From CAYQPF01 sp964419225 (GTDB taxonomy: Bacteria > Cloacimonadota > Cloacimonadia > Cloacimonadales > CAYQPF01): DNA of 53,578 nt. How positions within the stretch are numbered: position 1 is the stretch's first letter; each line of letters opens with the position of its first letter. Shown here piece after piece: positions 1-6,492 of the stretch. The notes below the pieces were generated by a model that saw nothing but the letters and a program-made list of their open reading frames with translations, was not told the origin of the DNA and did not search any database. The stretch is from NCBI GenBank assembly GCA_964419225.1, contig CAYQPF010000018.1, forward strand, positions 1-53,578. Reading direction: 5' to 3'. Made by a program: the position numbers and the translations under genes.

Positions 1-1648
1 CCATTTCATAGGACATTTTAATATCATCTTTTGTAGCTTCCTTGGAGAAGTTGATGGTCTTGGAAACAGCATTATCGGTATATTTCTGGAAAGCTGCCTG
101 CATTTTGATATGCCATTCAGGCTTGATATCATGTGCTGTCACAAAAACGCGTTTCACATCTTCGGGGATTTCATCCATATGTGCAACCGAGCCTGTTTCG
201 GCGACTCTTTCCATTAATTCTTTAGAATAGAGGCCCAAGTCTTTCATTTTTTTCTCAAAAATGGGATTAACATATAAGAGTTTTTCGCCATCCATGACAT
301 TTTTGACATAGACAAGAGAGAATTGTGGTTCGATCCCACTGGAAGTATTGAGGATCATACTGATCGTACCGGTAGGAGCGATGGTAGTGACGGTGGCGTT
401 GCGAATACCAAATTCTTTTATTTTATCTTGCAAATCGGCCCAGTCATAGCCGTTGTTATAGCGTTTTAAGGTTTGCATATCATAGATACTGCCGTGATAA
501 TTGGGGAAACTGCCTTTGACTTTGGCCAGTTCCATAGATTTAACTTTTGCCTGATAATCGATGAATTCCATCAGATTTTCGGCCAATTCATTTGCTTCCT
601 GAGAATCATAAGCAACTTCCATTTCGTATAAAAGGTCAGCCCAACCCATGATTCCAAGCCCGATCTTGCGGTTGCCTTTCACCATTGCGTCAATTTCAGG
701 AAGAGGGAATAAAGAGCATTCGATCACATCATCCAGAAATTCTACGGAATCAAAAATAACATTCTTTAAAGTATCCCAGTCAAATTTATTGTCTTTGTAG
801 AAAGCGGCCACATTGATAGAGCCGAGGTTACAAGCTTCATTCGGCAGTAAAGGCTGTTCACCGCAAGGATTGGTGGATTCTATTTTTCCCAGCATAGGAG
901 TAGGATTATGTTCATTGATCCTGTCGAGGTAAATAATACCGGGTTCGCCATTTTTGTGAGCCATTTCTACGATCAGTTCAAAAACTTCTCGGGCTTTAAG
1001 TTTGCCAACTACAAGATCAGTACTGGGAGAAACCAGTTCATACTCAGAATCCTGAGTGAGAGCTGTCATAAATCTATCTGTGATCCCAACGCTGATATTG
1101 AAGTTGGTCAGGTCATTGATATTTTCTTTGCATTTGATGAATTCGATGATTTGGGGATGATCGATATTGAGGATAGCCATGTTGGCACCCCTGCGTGTCC
1201 CTCCCTGTTTCACAGCATCGGTTGCAGCATTAAAGACTCTCAGAAAGGATAAGGGTCCGCTGGATACACCGTTAGTGGTCTTGACTCTGGCATTGGCCTC
1301 ACGCAGTCTGCTGAAACTGAAGCCTGTACCACCGCCACTTTTGTGAATCAGTGCCGCATTTTTAATGCTGGTAAAAATACTTTCCATGGAATCTTCTATG
1401 GGCAAAACAAAACAGGCAGACAATTGCTGCAAATCATTTCCGGCATTCATTAATGTAGGAGAATTAGGCAGAAAATAGCCTGAATCCAGGAGTTTGTAGT
1501 ATCTTTCATCCTGCACAGGATCATTCATGGAAATGTTCTGACTGACTCTTCTGATCATTTTAGACCAGTCTTCGACCGGATTTCCCTGGTCATCTTTTTT
1601 GAAGTAGCGTTTGTTTAAAACAGTTAAAGCATTATCACTTAATAACAT
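1..1648 (-). CDS. nrdJ: Adenosylcobalamin-dependent (class II) ribonucleotide reductase, 3' end beyond window
   Basis: This enzyme reduces ribonucleotides to deoxyribonucleotides using adenosylcobalamin to make the thiyl radical, so it works without oxygen. The first 549 or so codons are visible, read from ATG at 1648-1646; the gene runs off the left edge. Visible motifs are ACFVLPIEDSMESI (first redox Cys), KSGGGTGFSFSRLR, NPCGEQPLLPNEACNLGSIN (radical-site Cys and Glu) and TVTTIAPTGTISMI. The N-terminus (LLSDNALTVLNKRYF) lacks an ATP-cone, as is common in NrdJ. A purine-rich AAGGGG lies about 9 nt before the start. No cobalamin riboswitch or clear NrdR box was recognised in 1649-1895. The C-terminal redox cysteines are outside the window. 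Confidence 0.95.
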   Translation of the reverse strand, partial: MLLSDNALTVLNKRYFKKDDQGNPVEDWSKMIRRVSQNISMNDPVQDERYYKLLDSGYFLPNSPTLMNAGNDLQQLSACFVLPIEDSMESIFTSIKNAALIHKSGGGTGFSFSRLREANARVKTTNGVSSGPLSFLRVFNAATDAVKQGGTRRGANMAILNIDHPQIIEFIKCKENINDLTNFNISVGITDRFMTALTQDSEYELVSPSTDLVVGKLKAREVFELIVEMAHKNGEPGIIYLDRINEHNPTPMLGKIESTNPCGEQPLLPNEACNLGSINVAAFYKDNKFDWDTLKNVIFDSVEFLDDVIECSLFPLPEIDAMVKGNRKIGLGIMGWADLLYEMEVAYDSQEANELAENLMEFIDYQAKVKSMELAKVKGSFPNYHGSIYDMQTLKRYNNGYDWADLQDKIKEFGIRNATVTTIAPTGTISMILNTSSGIEPQFSLVYVKNVMDGEKLLYVNPIFEKKMKDLGLYSKELMERVAETGSVAHMDEIPEDVKRVFVTAHDIKPEWHIKMQAAFQKYTDNAVSKTINFSKEATKDDIKMSYEM

Positions 1649-1895
1649 AAATTTATTTCCCCTTGAAGGTATATTTTTTTTCTTAGATTATGCAATGGAT
1701 TATTCAGACTCTTTATCTCTTTTCTGTACCTTGCATATTGCCCACAGTCCACTGATAAAGGGCATTTGATCATTTTTCACATCTTTTGTAATACATTCTT
1801 ATTTTTAATTCAGTTTAAGCAAGAAGAAAATTGAGGAAATTAAGAACACTCTGTTCAGTGATTATAAAAAAGCCTGAGATCCTCAACCACAATGC

Positions 1896-2930
1896 TCATT
1901 TAGGGATATTTTCCTGTTTTTTCAATTCTGCTTCCCAGTCAGGGATTGTTTTTTCTACTGAATATCCAGTTCCACTACTCCAGATACCTAATTCATATGT
2001 ACAATGAAACTCTATTGTCAACACCTGACAGTTTTTCACTTCAGGGACATATTTTAAAGTTTGTTCTGCTATTAATAGTATTTTTGCTTCATATACTTTG
2101 TAAGAGTATTTTGGATCATTAGATAAATAAAAAATGACATCTAAATTCTTTTTAGTTTGTAAATCTTCTATAGTTGTAAGAAGAGATTTATTAATACTAT
2201 AGTTATCAAATCTTTCAATTTTATCAACATTCTTGAGAAAACGAGGATCAGCCGTTATTAATAATGCGTTAGTTCTTGTTATAGTAATTAAATTAACTAG
2301 TATTACAATTGTACTAATAATACCAAATAGAATGTAATGCTTAATTAATGGTTTTTGAGATTCCAAACACTTCGAATTATTGTAATTAAGCACAAACGAA
2401 CCAGAAACATAATCATGTAAAGATTGCCGTGTTTTGGCATTTAGAACAAAAAAATGAAACAAAGCATAAGTAAGTGAGATTAACAGGCTATAAAGAATTG
2501 TTCCAATTACTGATCCATCTTCCAACGGTAAATCCGAAAGAAAATATGGTGTTATTAAAATCAAAGTACGAATTGTTGACTTTGACACAGTTAAGTAATT
2601 ATTGTTCTTATCAACAACTTTTAGTTTAGTAATTCTCTTGCCGATTGTCCTGCCATGCGTGATATAACTATTTTGGATGGAAAAATATAATAAAGTAATT
2701 ACAAAGCCTATTAACAAACCCCAATTACCAAGCTGATAAGCAAATTTTCCCAAAGATAATCCTAAAAAATAGCCTATAACAGTTAAAATTAATACATCTA
2801 TGAAAAAAGCAAGAATTCTATTCCTAAATGAAAATGCTAAACTAGTTTCAAAGCTGTTAGTTTCCTGTTCAATATTTTCAGGAGCTTCTCCTATTGGCTC
2901 AGGATCGATTATTTCATTTTCATTGTTCAT
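1896..2930 (-). CDS. RDD-family integral membrane protein with C-terminal soluble domain
   Basis: A 344-residue protein whose N-terminal half is an RDD domain: NRILAFFIDVLIL carries the Arg and Asp of the name, and GRTIGKRITKLKVVD is the second conserved block. Hydrophobic segments are near residues 38-56, 65-85, 118-133, 140-163 and 198-218. Residues 225-344 form a predicted soluble domain that I do not recognise. RDD proteins are poorly understood; some are linked to ion transport. The gene stands alone, with repeat-rich DNA upstream. A U-rich stretch after a weak hairpin (about 1869-1888) could end the transcript. The RDD assignment is firm; the function is unknown. Confidence 0.8.
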   Translation of the reverse strand: MNNENEIIDPEPIGEAPENIEQETNSFETSLAFSFRNRILAFFIDVLILTVIGYFLGLSLGKFAYQLGNWGLLIGFVITLLYFSIQNSYITHGRTIGKRITKLKVVDKNNNYLTVSKSTIRTLILITPYFLSDLPLEDGSVIGTILYSLLISLTYALFHFFVLNAKTRQSLHDYVSGSFVLNYNNSKCLESQKPLIKHYILFGIISTIVILVNLITITRTNALLITADPRFLKNVDKIERFDNYSINKSLLTTIEDLQTKKNLDVIFYLSNDPKYSYKVYEAKILLIAEQTLKYVPEVKNCQVLTIEFHCTYELGIWSSGTGYSVEKTIPDWEAELKKQENIPK

Positions 2931-3102
2931 CTCAACCTCTTTGCTTTCAGAAGAATAAGAGAGTTTGTCCTCGAATTTCTCGAATTACACAAATTAAGAA
3001 AGTGTAATAGTTCGAATAAACTCAAGAAATACTTTTAATTTTCCTTTTCCTTAACTACTTTTCTTTACCTAAAACACTAAATGATTGTTAAAAAATCGTG
3101 TC

Positions 3103-3212
3103 AAATCATTTCTATTGGGAATTGCAGACGTCTCGTCTGCACAAATATTGCCATTTTATACTTTAGCAGTTACCAATCGACGAGACGTCGATTATTCCCA
3201 ATGGCAAATGAT
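3103..3212. repeat. MITE-like inverted repeat with GACGAGACGTC core
   Basis: The left arm (3103-3140) begins AAATCATTTCTATTGGGAAT and ends in GACGTCTCGTC. The right arm (3172-3212) is its imperfect reverse complement, ending ATTCCCAATGGCAAATGATT. The arms are about 38-40 nt around a roughly 31-nt AT-rich centre. The right half of the same element recurs at 4305-4345 and 24342-24383. The size and paired arms fit a small non-autonomous element or a structured REP-like repeat; no target-site duplication was established. Confidence 0.7.
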
Positions 3213-3261
3213 TATTTACCCCTACAGGTTTCCAGTTTCATAACCCCTTGAGGAAATTATT

Positions 3262-3285
3262 AAAACCCGCAGGCAAATACTTAGG
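3262..3285 (+). repeat. Dispersed repeat AAACCCGCAGGCAAATACTT, copy 1
   Basis: The string AAACCCGCAGGCAAATACTT followed by AGG is repeated nearly identically at 25529-25553 and 25729-25751. Here it is followed by GGTCAGTGGG and then the ATGGACTAA array, the same order as around the copy at 25729. Confidence 0.8.
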
Positions 3286-3310
3286 GGTCAGTGGGAAAGA
3301 AAAAAGGAGA

Positions 3311-3343
3311 GGACCGAATGGACTAAATGGACTAAATGGACTA
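3311..3343 (+). repeat. Tandem 9-nt repeat, ATGGACTAA family, copy 1
   Basis: Three consecutive ATGGACTAA-type units follow GGACCGA. Related degenerate arrays with the unit (N)3ATGGAC occur at 25465-25508, 25798-25836 and 43237-43270. All four lie between genes. Confidence 0.8.
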
Positions 3344-3434
3344 TTATTTTTAAAAATCTTCGAATTCTTAAATTATTTTCGCTCCAGTGACATCAAAACT
3401 CATTTTTGTCGGCTTATCTATATGGATGGTATCC

Positions 3435-3527
3435 GTAGAGACACATATTTGCGTCTCATAGTGCTGTCTCTGAATCTCATGTGAGACAAATGTATAATGG
3501 AATTGAGACGCAAATATGAGTCTCTAC
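3435..3527. repeat. Inverted repeat with 24-nt arms (GTAGAGAC...GCGTCTCA)
   Basis: The left arm is 3435-3458 and the right arm 3504-3527. The arms are reverse complements at 23 of 24 positions, starting GTAGAGAC and ending GCGTCTCA. The 45-nt centre itself contains GTCTC...GAGAC pairing. The right arm ends 1 nt before the ribosome-binding site of the gene at 3538, so a transcript would carry a long hairpin next to that start. The GTAGAGAC end is shared with the palindrome at 4241-4268. Confidence 0.85.
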
Positions 3528-3537
3528 TGGAGGAAGC

Positions 3538-4086
3538 ATGCGAGTTTTCTTTGCATCCGGAGCGAAAAGAGTTTCTTTAAAATCAGAGGGATTGACTCTT
3601 CTTTACTATAAAAATCTGGATCTCTGCTATGCCAGAAAATACTTTGTCCCACCCAAAACTGAGCATAACATACACATGGGAAGTATCTTCAAACACCTGG
3701 CAGAAGTCTGGAAGTCGGCACCTGTAGAATTCAAAGAGTATTTCAAAAACTATGCTGTTCTGTACAATGTTCAATGCAGGGCAGATAAATATCCGCTGAA
3801 TGGTTACGCCTGTTTCACGAAGAAGATGTTTGAAATATTGAAGCGAAATCCGAAATTGGATTTGGTAAAATTGACGTGGGAAGACGCGCTTTTCGGAATA
3901 ATTAACAGGGATATACATGATGAACAGGATGGGGAAGCAATTATTAATTATCAATTATTAATTATTAATGGGATAGAAGAGAAGAAAGCAGTGAATGGTG
4001 AATTGTTAAGAGTAAATTTGAGAAGGGAAGTTATAAATAACAATCCGGTTGGGGAGATAATCTTTGAGCGGGTTGAACCAGAATAA
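3538..4086 (+). CDS. Unrecognised protein embedded in repeats
   Basis: I do not recognise this 182-residue protein. It has a strong ribosome-binding site (GGAGG at 3529-3533) 4 nt before ATG. Residues 1-120 look like a genuine soluble protein rich in Lys, Tyr and Phe, with ARKYFVPPKTEHNIHMGSIF and YPLNGYACFTKKMFEIL as the most characteristic stretches. About residues 135-145 are encoded by a low-complexity TTAATTATCAATTATTAATT tract (3940-3970) resembling the intergenic TTAGTTGTTA repeats, so the C-terminus may be repeat-derived. It is bounded on the left by an inverted repeat and on the right by palindromes, and has no co-directional partner close by. It could be a multicopy family linked to these repeats. 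Confidence 0.55.
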   Translation: MRVFFASGAKRVSLKSEGLTLLYYKNLDLCYARKYFVPPKTEHNIHMGSIFKHLAEVWKSAPVEFKEYFKNYAVLYNVQCRADKYPLNGYACFTKKMFEILKRNPKLDLVKLTWEDALFGIINRDIHDEQDGEAIINYQLLIINGIEEKKAVNGELLRVNLRREVINNNPVGEIIFERVEPE

Positions 4087-4093
4087 GGGATGT

Positions 4094-4118
4094 AGGGGCA
4101 GACCTAGGTGTCTGCCCT
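4094..4118. repeat. Imperfect palindrome GGGGCAGAC-ctaggt-GTCTGCCCT
   Basis: Arms of 9 nt match as inverted repeats at 8 positions around a 6-nt centre. It starts 7 nt after the stop of the preceding gene. It could act as a hairpin but has no following T-run. Confidence 0.7.
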
Positions 4119-4183
4119 GGGAACAAGCAAGGGGTTTGCTATTCATAGGGATGGAACGGAGCTGGGTTGTCGATTCCTTCTCA

Positions 4184-4205
4184 GGGCTGACGTGGGAGTC
4201 AGCCC
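4184..4205. repeat. Inverted repeat GGGCTGAC-gtggga-GTCAGCCC
   Basis: Two perfect 8-nt arms flank a 6-nt loop. It has the same style as the palindromes at 4094 and 4241 but a different arm sequence, and is followed by CTAC, as the others begin with GTAG. Confidence 0.7.
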
Positions 4206-4240
4206 CTACTAATCCGTGTCATCCTTTCTGTGCGTCATCC

Positions 4241-4268
4241 GTAGAGACAGGGCATGCCCTGTCTCTAC
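4241..4268. repeat. Perfect 28-bp palindrome GTAGAGACAGGGCA|TGCCCTGTCTCTAC
   Basis: The two 14-nt halves are exact reverse complements. The GTAGAGAC end matches the ends of the inverted repeat at 3435-3527. Palindromes of the form GTAGAGAC...GTCTCTAC are abundant in some cyanobacterial genomes, so this may be a broadly distributed repeat type. Confidence 0.9.
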
Positions 4269-4304
4269 AACATAGTTAACAGAATCGGTACCATGATTCA
4301 AAAC

Positions 4305-4345
4305 ATTCTGCCTTTTGAATCGACAAGACGTCGGTTATTCCCAAT
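4305..4345. repeat. Partial copy of the GACGAGACGTC element
   Basis: The segment runs ATTCTGCCTTTTGAAT, then CGACAAGACGTCGGTTATTC, then CCAAT. It matches 24342-24383 almost base for base, and its right half matches the right arm at 3172-3212. Confidence 0.8.
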
Positions 4346-4401
4346 GAAAAAGGGATAATCCTCTCAATTTTTAAAAAAAATAAAGAAATAATATCTTTTC
4401 C

Positions 4402-4430
4402 TTGACAATGAAAGGGAATTAAAGGAAATT
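4402..4430 (+). promoter_or_regulatory. Possible fba promoter (good -35, weak -10)
   Basis: TTGACA at 4402-4407 is followed after 17 nt by GAAATT, a poor -10 match. Position and direction fit fba and gap. Judged by eye only. Confidence 0.3.
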
Positions 4431-4457
4431 TAGGAAAAGATAAAGTTGGAGGTATTT

Positions 4458-5432
4458 ATGTTTCTTCAGGGAGATAAATTAAGGGAAGTTTTTTTTAAAG
4501 CCAAGAAAAATAGATTTGGATTAATAGCTTCCAATGTTGTGTTCGACAGTGCGATTCGTCCCATAATTCAAGGATATGAAATGCAAAAAGCCGACGGTTT
4601 ATTGCAAATGAGTGCAGGAGCATGTAAGTATGCTGCCGGTGTAACTCAGGATATTAAGGTGGGTGCACAGTTAATCTCATCAACAATAAAAATTATTGCT
4701 TCACAGTTTAAAAACTCCGGTGTGGGTTTACACATTGATCATGCAACTCCGAATTACTTTGATTTCATTGTGTTTTGCATAGAAAATAATTTAGTATCAT
4801 CAGTAATGATAGATGCTTCTCAGTTAGATTTGGCAGAAAATATTAAAATTACTAAAGAAGTAGTTGATTTTGCTCATAAGTACAATGTCCTGGTAGAAGG
4901 AGAGATCGGTCATATCAAGGGATCTGAGGACGAAATAGTATCCGACACAGAATTATACACTAAGCCGGAAGAGGCATTGGAATTTGTCATGAAGACAAAT
5001 GTAGATCTTTTTGCAGCGTCTGTAGGCACAAATCACGGCGTTACGATAGGTGCAAAAGTACATTTACATCTTGATTTGATTAAGGAGATTGACAATTTAT
5101 TGATTGCTCACAATGTTGAAAGAGGATTGGTTCTTCACGGAGCCTCCGGATTAACTGATGAGCAGCAGCAAACAGCTGTAAAGAATGGGGTGATCAAGAT
5201 CAACAAGGACACATCTTACCAAATGGTGATGGCAGAGGCTGTCCAGAAATTCTGGGAAAAGGAAAAGTACTCAATAGTATGTCCTCCGGATGTAAACATA
5301 AGTGATTATGTACCGGATAAAGGTAAATTTGATCCCAGAAAGTGGTTGGGCAAAGCTGAGCAGGCCAGTCAACAGGAAGCTGAAACTTTGATCAAGATTG
5401 TAAATAGTAATAATAATTCGATATTTTTATAA
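4458..5432 (+). CDS. fba: Class II fructose-bisphosphate aldolase
   Basis: This zinc-dependent enzyme interconverts fructose 1,6-bisphosphate with dihydroxyacetone phosphate and glyceraldehyde 3-phosphate. From ATG 4458 it is 324 residues. LHIDHATP holds the catalytic Asp94 and zinc ligand His95, and further metal and phosphate motifs are EGEIGHI, SVGTNHG, LHGASGL and KINKDTS. A TTG at 4446 is also in frame, but GGAGG at 4448-4452 sits inside that extension, so ATG 4458 is preferred. The gene is 25 nt ahead of gap, which uses its product, giving a two-gene glycolysis/gluconeogenesis operon. Upstream DNA is rich in palindromic repeats. Confidence 0.92.
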   Translation: MFLQGDKLREVFFKAKKNRFGLIASNVVFDSAIRPIIQGYEMQKADGLLQMSAGACKYAAGVTQDIKVGAQLISSTIKIIASQFKNSGVGLHIDHATPNYFDFIVFCIENNLVSSVMIDASQLDLAENIKITKEVVDFAHKYNVLVEGEIGHIKGSEDEIVSDTELYTKPEEALEFVMKTNVDLFAASVGTNHGVTIGAKVHLHLDLIKEIDNLLIAHNVERGLVLHGASGLTDEQQQTAVKNGVIKINKDTSYQMVMAEAVQKFWEKEKYSIVCPPDVNISDYVPDKGKFDPRKWLGKAEQASQQEAETLIKIVNSNNNSIFL

Positions 5433-5457
5433 TAAAAAAATAACACAGGGGGTGTTT

Positions 5458-6453
5458 ATGAAAAAAATTGCAATTAACGGGTTTGGAAGAATCGGGAGAT
5501 TAGTTTTAAGAGCAGCCTTGGAAGAGAAAGATCTTCAGGTTGTAGCAATTAATGATATCACAGATGCCAAGACTTTGGCACATCTTTTAAAATATGATTC
5601 AATTCATAAGATCTTAAAAAGAGATATCAAGTTTACCGACACTGCATTGATCGTTGATGGTCAGGAAATCAAGATCTTTGCAGAGAAGGATCCAGCGAAT
5701 TTACCCTGGAAGGAATTGGGAGTTGAGTTAGTTATCGAATCAACCGGGCTTTTTACCTCTAAGGAAAAAGCGAGCAAGCACTTAACAGCAGGAGCTCAAA
5801 AAGTAATCATTTCTGCACCTGCAAAAGATGCTGTAGATGCAACCATTGTAATGGGTGTTAATCATTTAACTTTAAAGAAAGAGGATCAGATCGTATCCAA
5901 TGCATCCTGCACAACAAATTGTCTGGCACCGGTAGTAAAAGTAATTCAGGATAAGTTTGGAATCGTCAGCGGAATAATGACAACCGTACATTCCTATACC
6001 AATGATCAGAAGATTCTGGATTTACCACATTCAGATTTAAGAAGAGCAAGAGCCGCAGCAATGAGTATGATTCCTACTTCTACCGGAGCAGCAAAAGCCA
6101 TAGGACTGGTTATTCCGGAATTAAGCGGAAAGTTGGACGGACTGGCAGTAAGAGTCCCCACACCTGATGGATCTTTGGTAGATTTAACTTTGATCTTAGA
6201 CAAAGAAACAACTAAAGCAGAATTGAATGCAGCAGTAAAAGAAGCCGCTGATACATATTTGAAAGGCTATCTGGAATACACAGATGAACCAATCGTATCA
6301 ATTGATATCGTAGGAAATCCTGCATCTTCAATATATGATTCATCTTTGACGATTGCGAAAGGTAATTTAGTTAAAGTGATGGCCTGGTATGATAATGAAT
6401 GGGGTTATTCCAAACGAGTAATTGATTTAGCCCAATATATGATGTCTCTCTAA
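5458..6453 (+). CDS. gap: Glyceraldehyde-3-phosphate dehydrogenase, type I
   Basis: It oxidises glyceraldehyde 3-phosphate to 1,3-bisphosphoglycerate with NAD. From ATG 5458 it is 331 residues, normal for the family. The Rossmann start is AINGFGRIGRL, INDITD carries the Asp typical of NAD preference, and SNASCTTNCLAP contains catalytic Cys151. HSYTNDQKILD, PTSTGAAKAIG and WYDNEWGYSKR are standard. A GTG at 5452 is in frame but lies in the AGGGGG ribosome-binding region, so ATG 5458 is chosen. A strong hairpin with a T-run follows at 6463-6492. Confidence 0.97.
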   Translation: MKKIAINGFGRIGRLVLRAALEEKDLQVVAINDITDAKTLAHLLKYDSIHKILKRDIKFTDTALIVDGQEIKIFAEKDPANLPWKELGVELVIESTGLFTSKEKASKHLTAGAQKVIISAPAKDAVDATIVMGVNHLTLKKEDQIVSNASCTTNCLAPVVKVIQDKFGIVSGIMTTVHSYTNDQKILDLPHSDLRRARAAAMSMIPTSTGAAKAIGLVIPELSGKLDGLAVRVPTPDGSLVDLTLILDKETTKAELNAAVKEAADTYLKGYLEYTDEPIVSIDIVGNPASSIYDSSLTIAKGNLVKVMAWYDNEWGYSKRVIDLAQYMMSL

Positions 6454-6462
6454 AATAATTGA

Positions 6463-6492
6463 GGAGGATATCGTGAGGTATCCTCCCTTTTT
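6463..6492 (+). terminator. Hairpin after gap: terminator or start-site riboregulator
   Basis: GGAGGATATC (6463-6472) pairs with GGTATCCTCC (6477-6486), with one G-T pair, around the GNRA-type tetraloop GTGA, followed by C and five Ts (6488-6492). It is a textbook intrinsic terminator. However, the 5' arm is also the only Shine-Dalgarno sequence for the next gene, and the loop contains that gene's GTG codon. Only 7 nt separate the T-run from the alternative ATG 6500, which leaves no room for a separate promoter. Confidence 0.8.

Larger units (their letters stand above)
2931..3537. other. Gene-poor gap filled with short repeats
   Basis: No convincing gene is present. From left to right it holds a long imperfect inverted repeat (3103-3212), a dispersed AAACCCGCAGG core (3262-3285), a 9-nt tandem array of ATGGACTAA (3311-3343) and a second inverted repeat (3435-3527). 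An open frame across 3248-3484 encodes NGLNGLNGL from the tandem array and is a product of the repeats, not a gene. Confidence 0.75.
4087..4457. other. Repeat-rich gap upstream of fba
   Basis: No gene is supported; an open frame over 4064-4279 is made almost entirely of palindromic repeats. The gap holds inverted repeats at 4094-4118 and 4184-4205, a perfect 28-bp palindrome at 4241-4268, a partial copy of the GACGAGACGTC element at 4305-4345, and the probable fba promoter and ribosome-binding site. Confidence 0.75.

Noticed and set aside
1649..1895. Cobalamin riboswitch upstream of nrdJ
   Set aside because: No B12-box-like core or riboswitch-like length was found; a B12-dependent enzyme alone does not justify the call.
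3103..3212. CRISPR array
   Set aside because: The repeats are inverted pairs, not regularly spaced direct repeats, and no cas genes are present.
3248..3484. 78-codon open frame containing NGLNGLNGL
   Set aside because: The Asn-Gly-Leu run is the ATGGACTAA array, and the start uses a poor codon without a ribosome site.
4064..4279. 71-codon open frame on the plus strand
   Set aside because: It runs through three palindromic repeats and has no ribosome-binding site; it is a by-product of the repeats.
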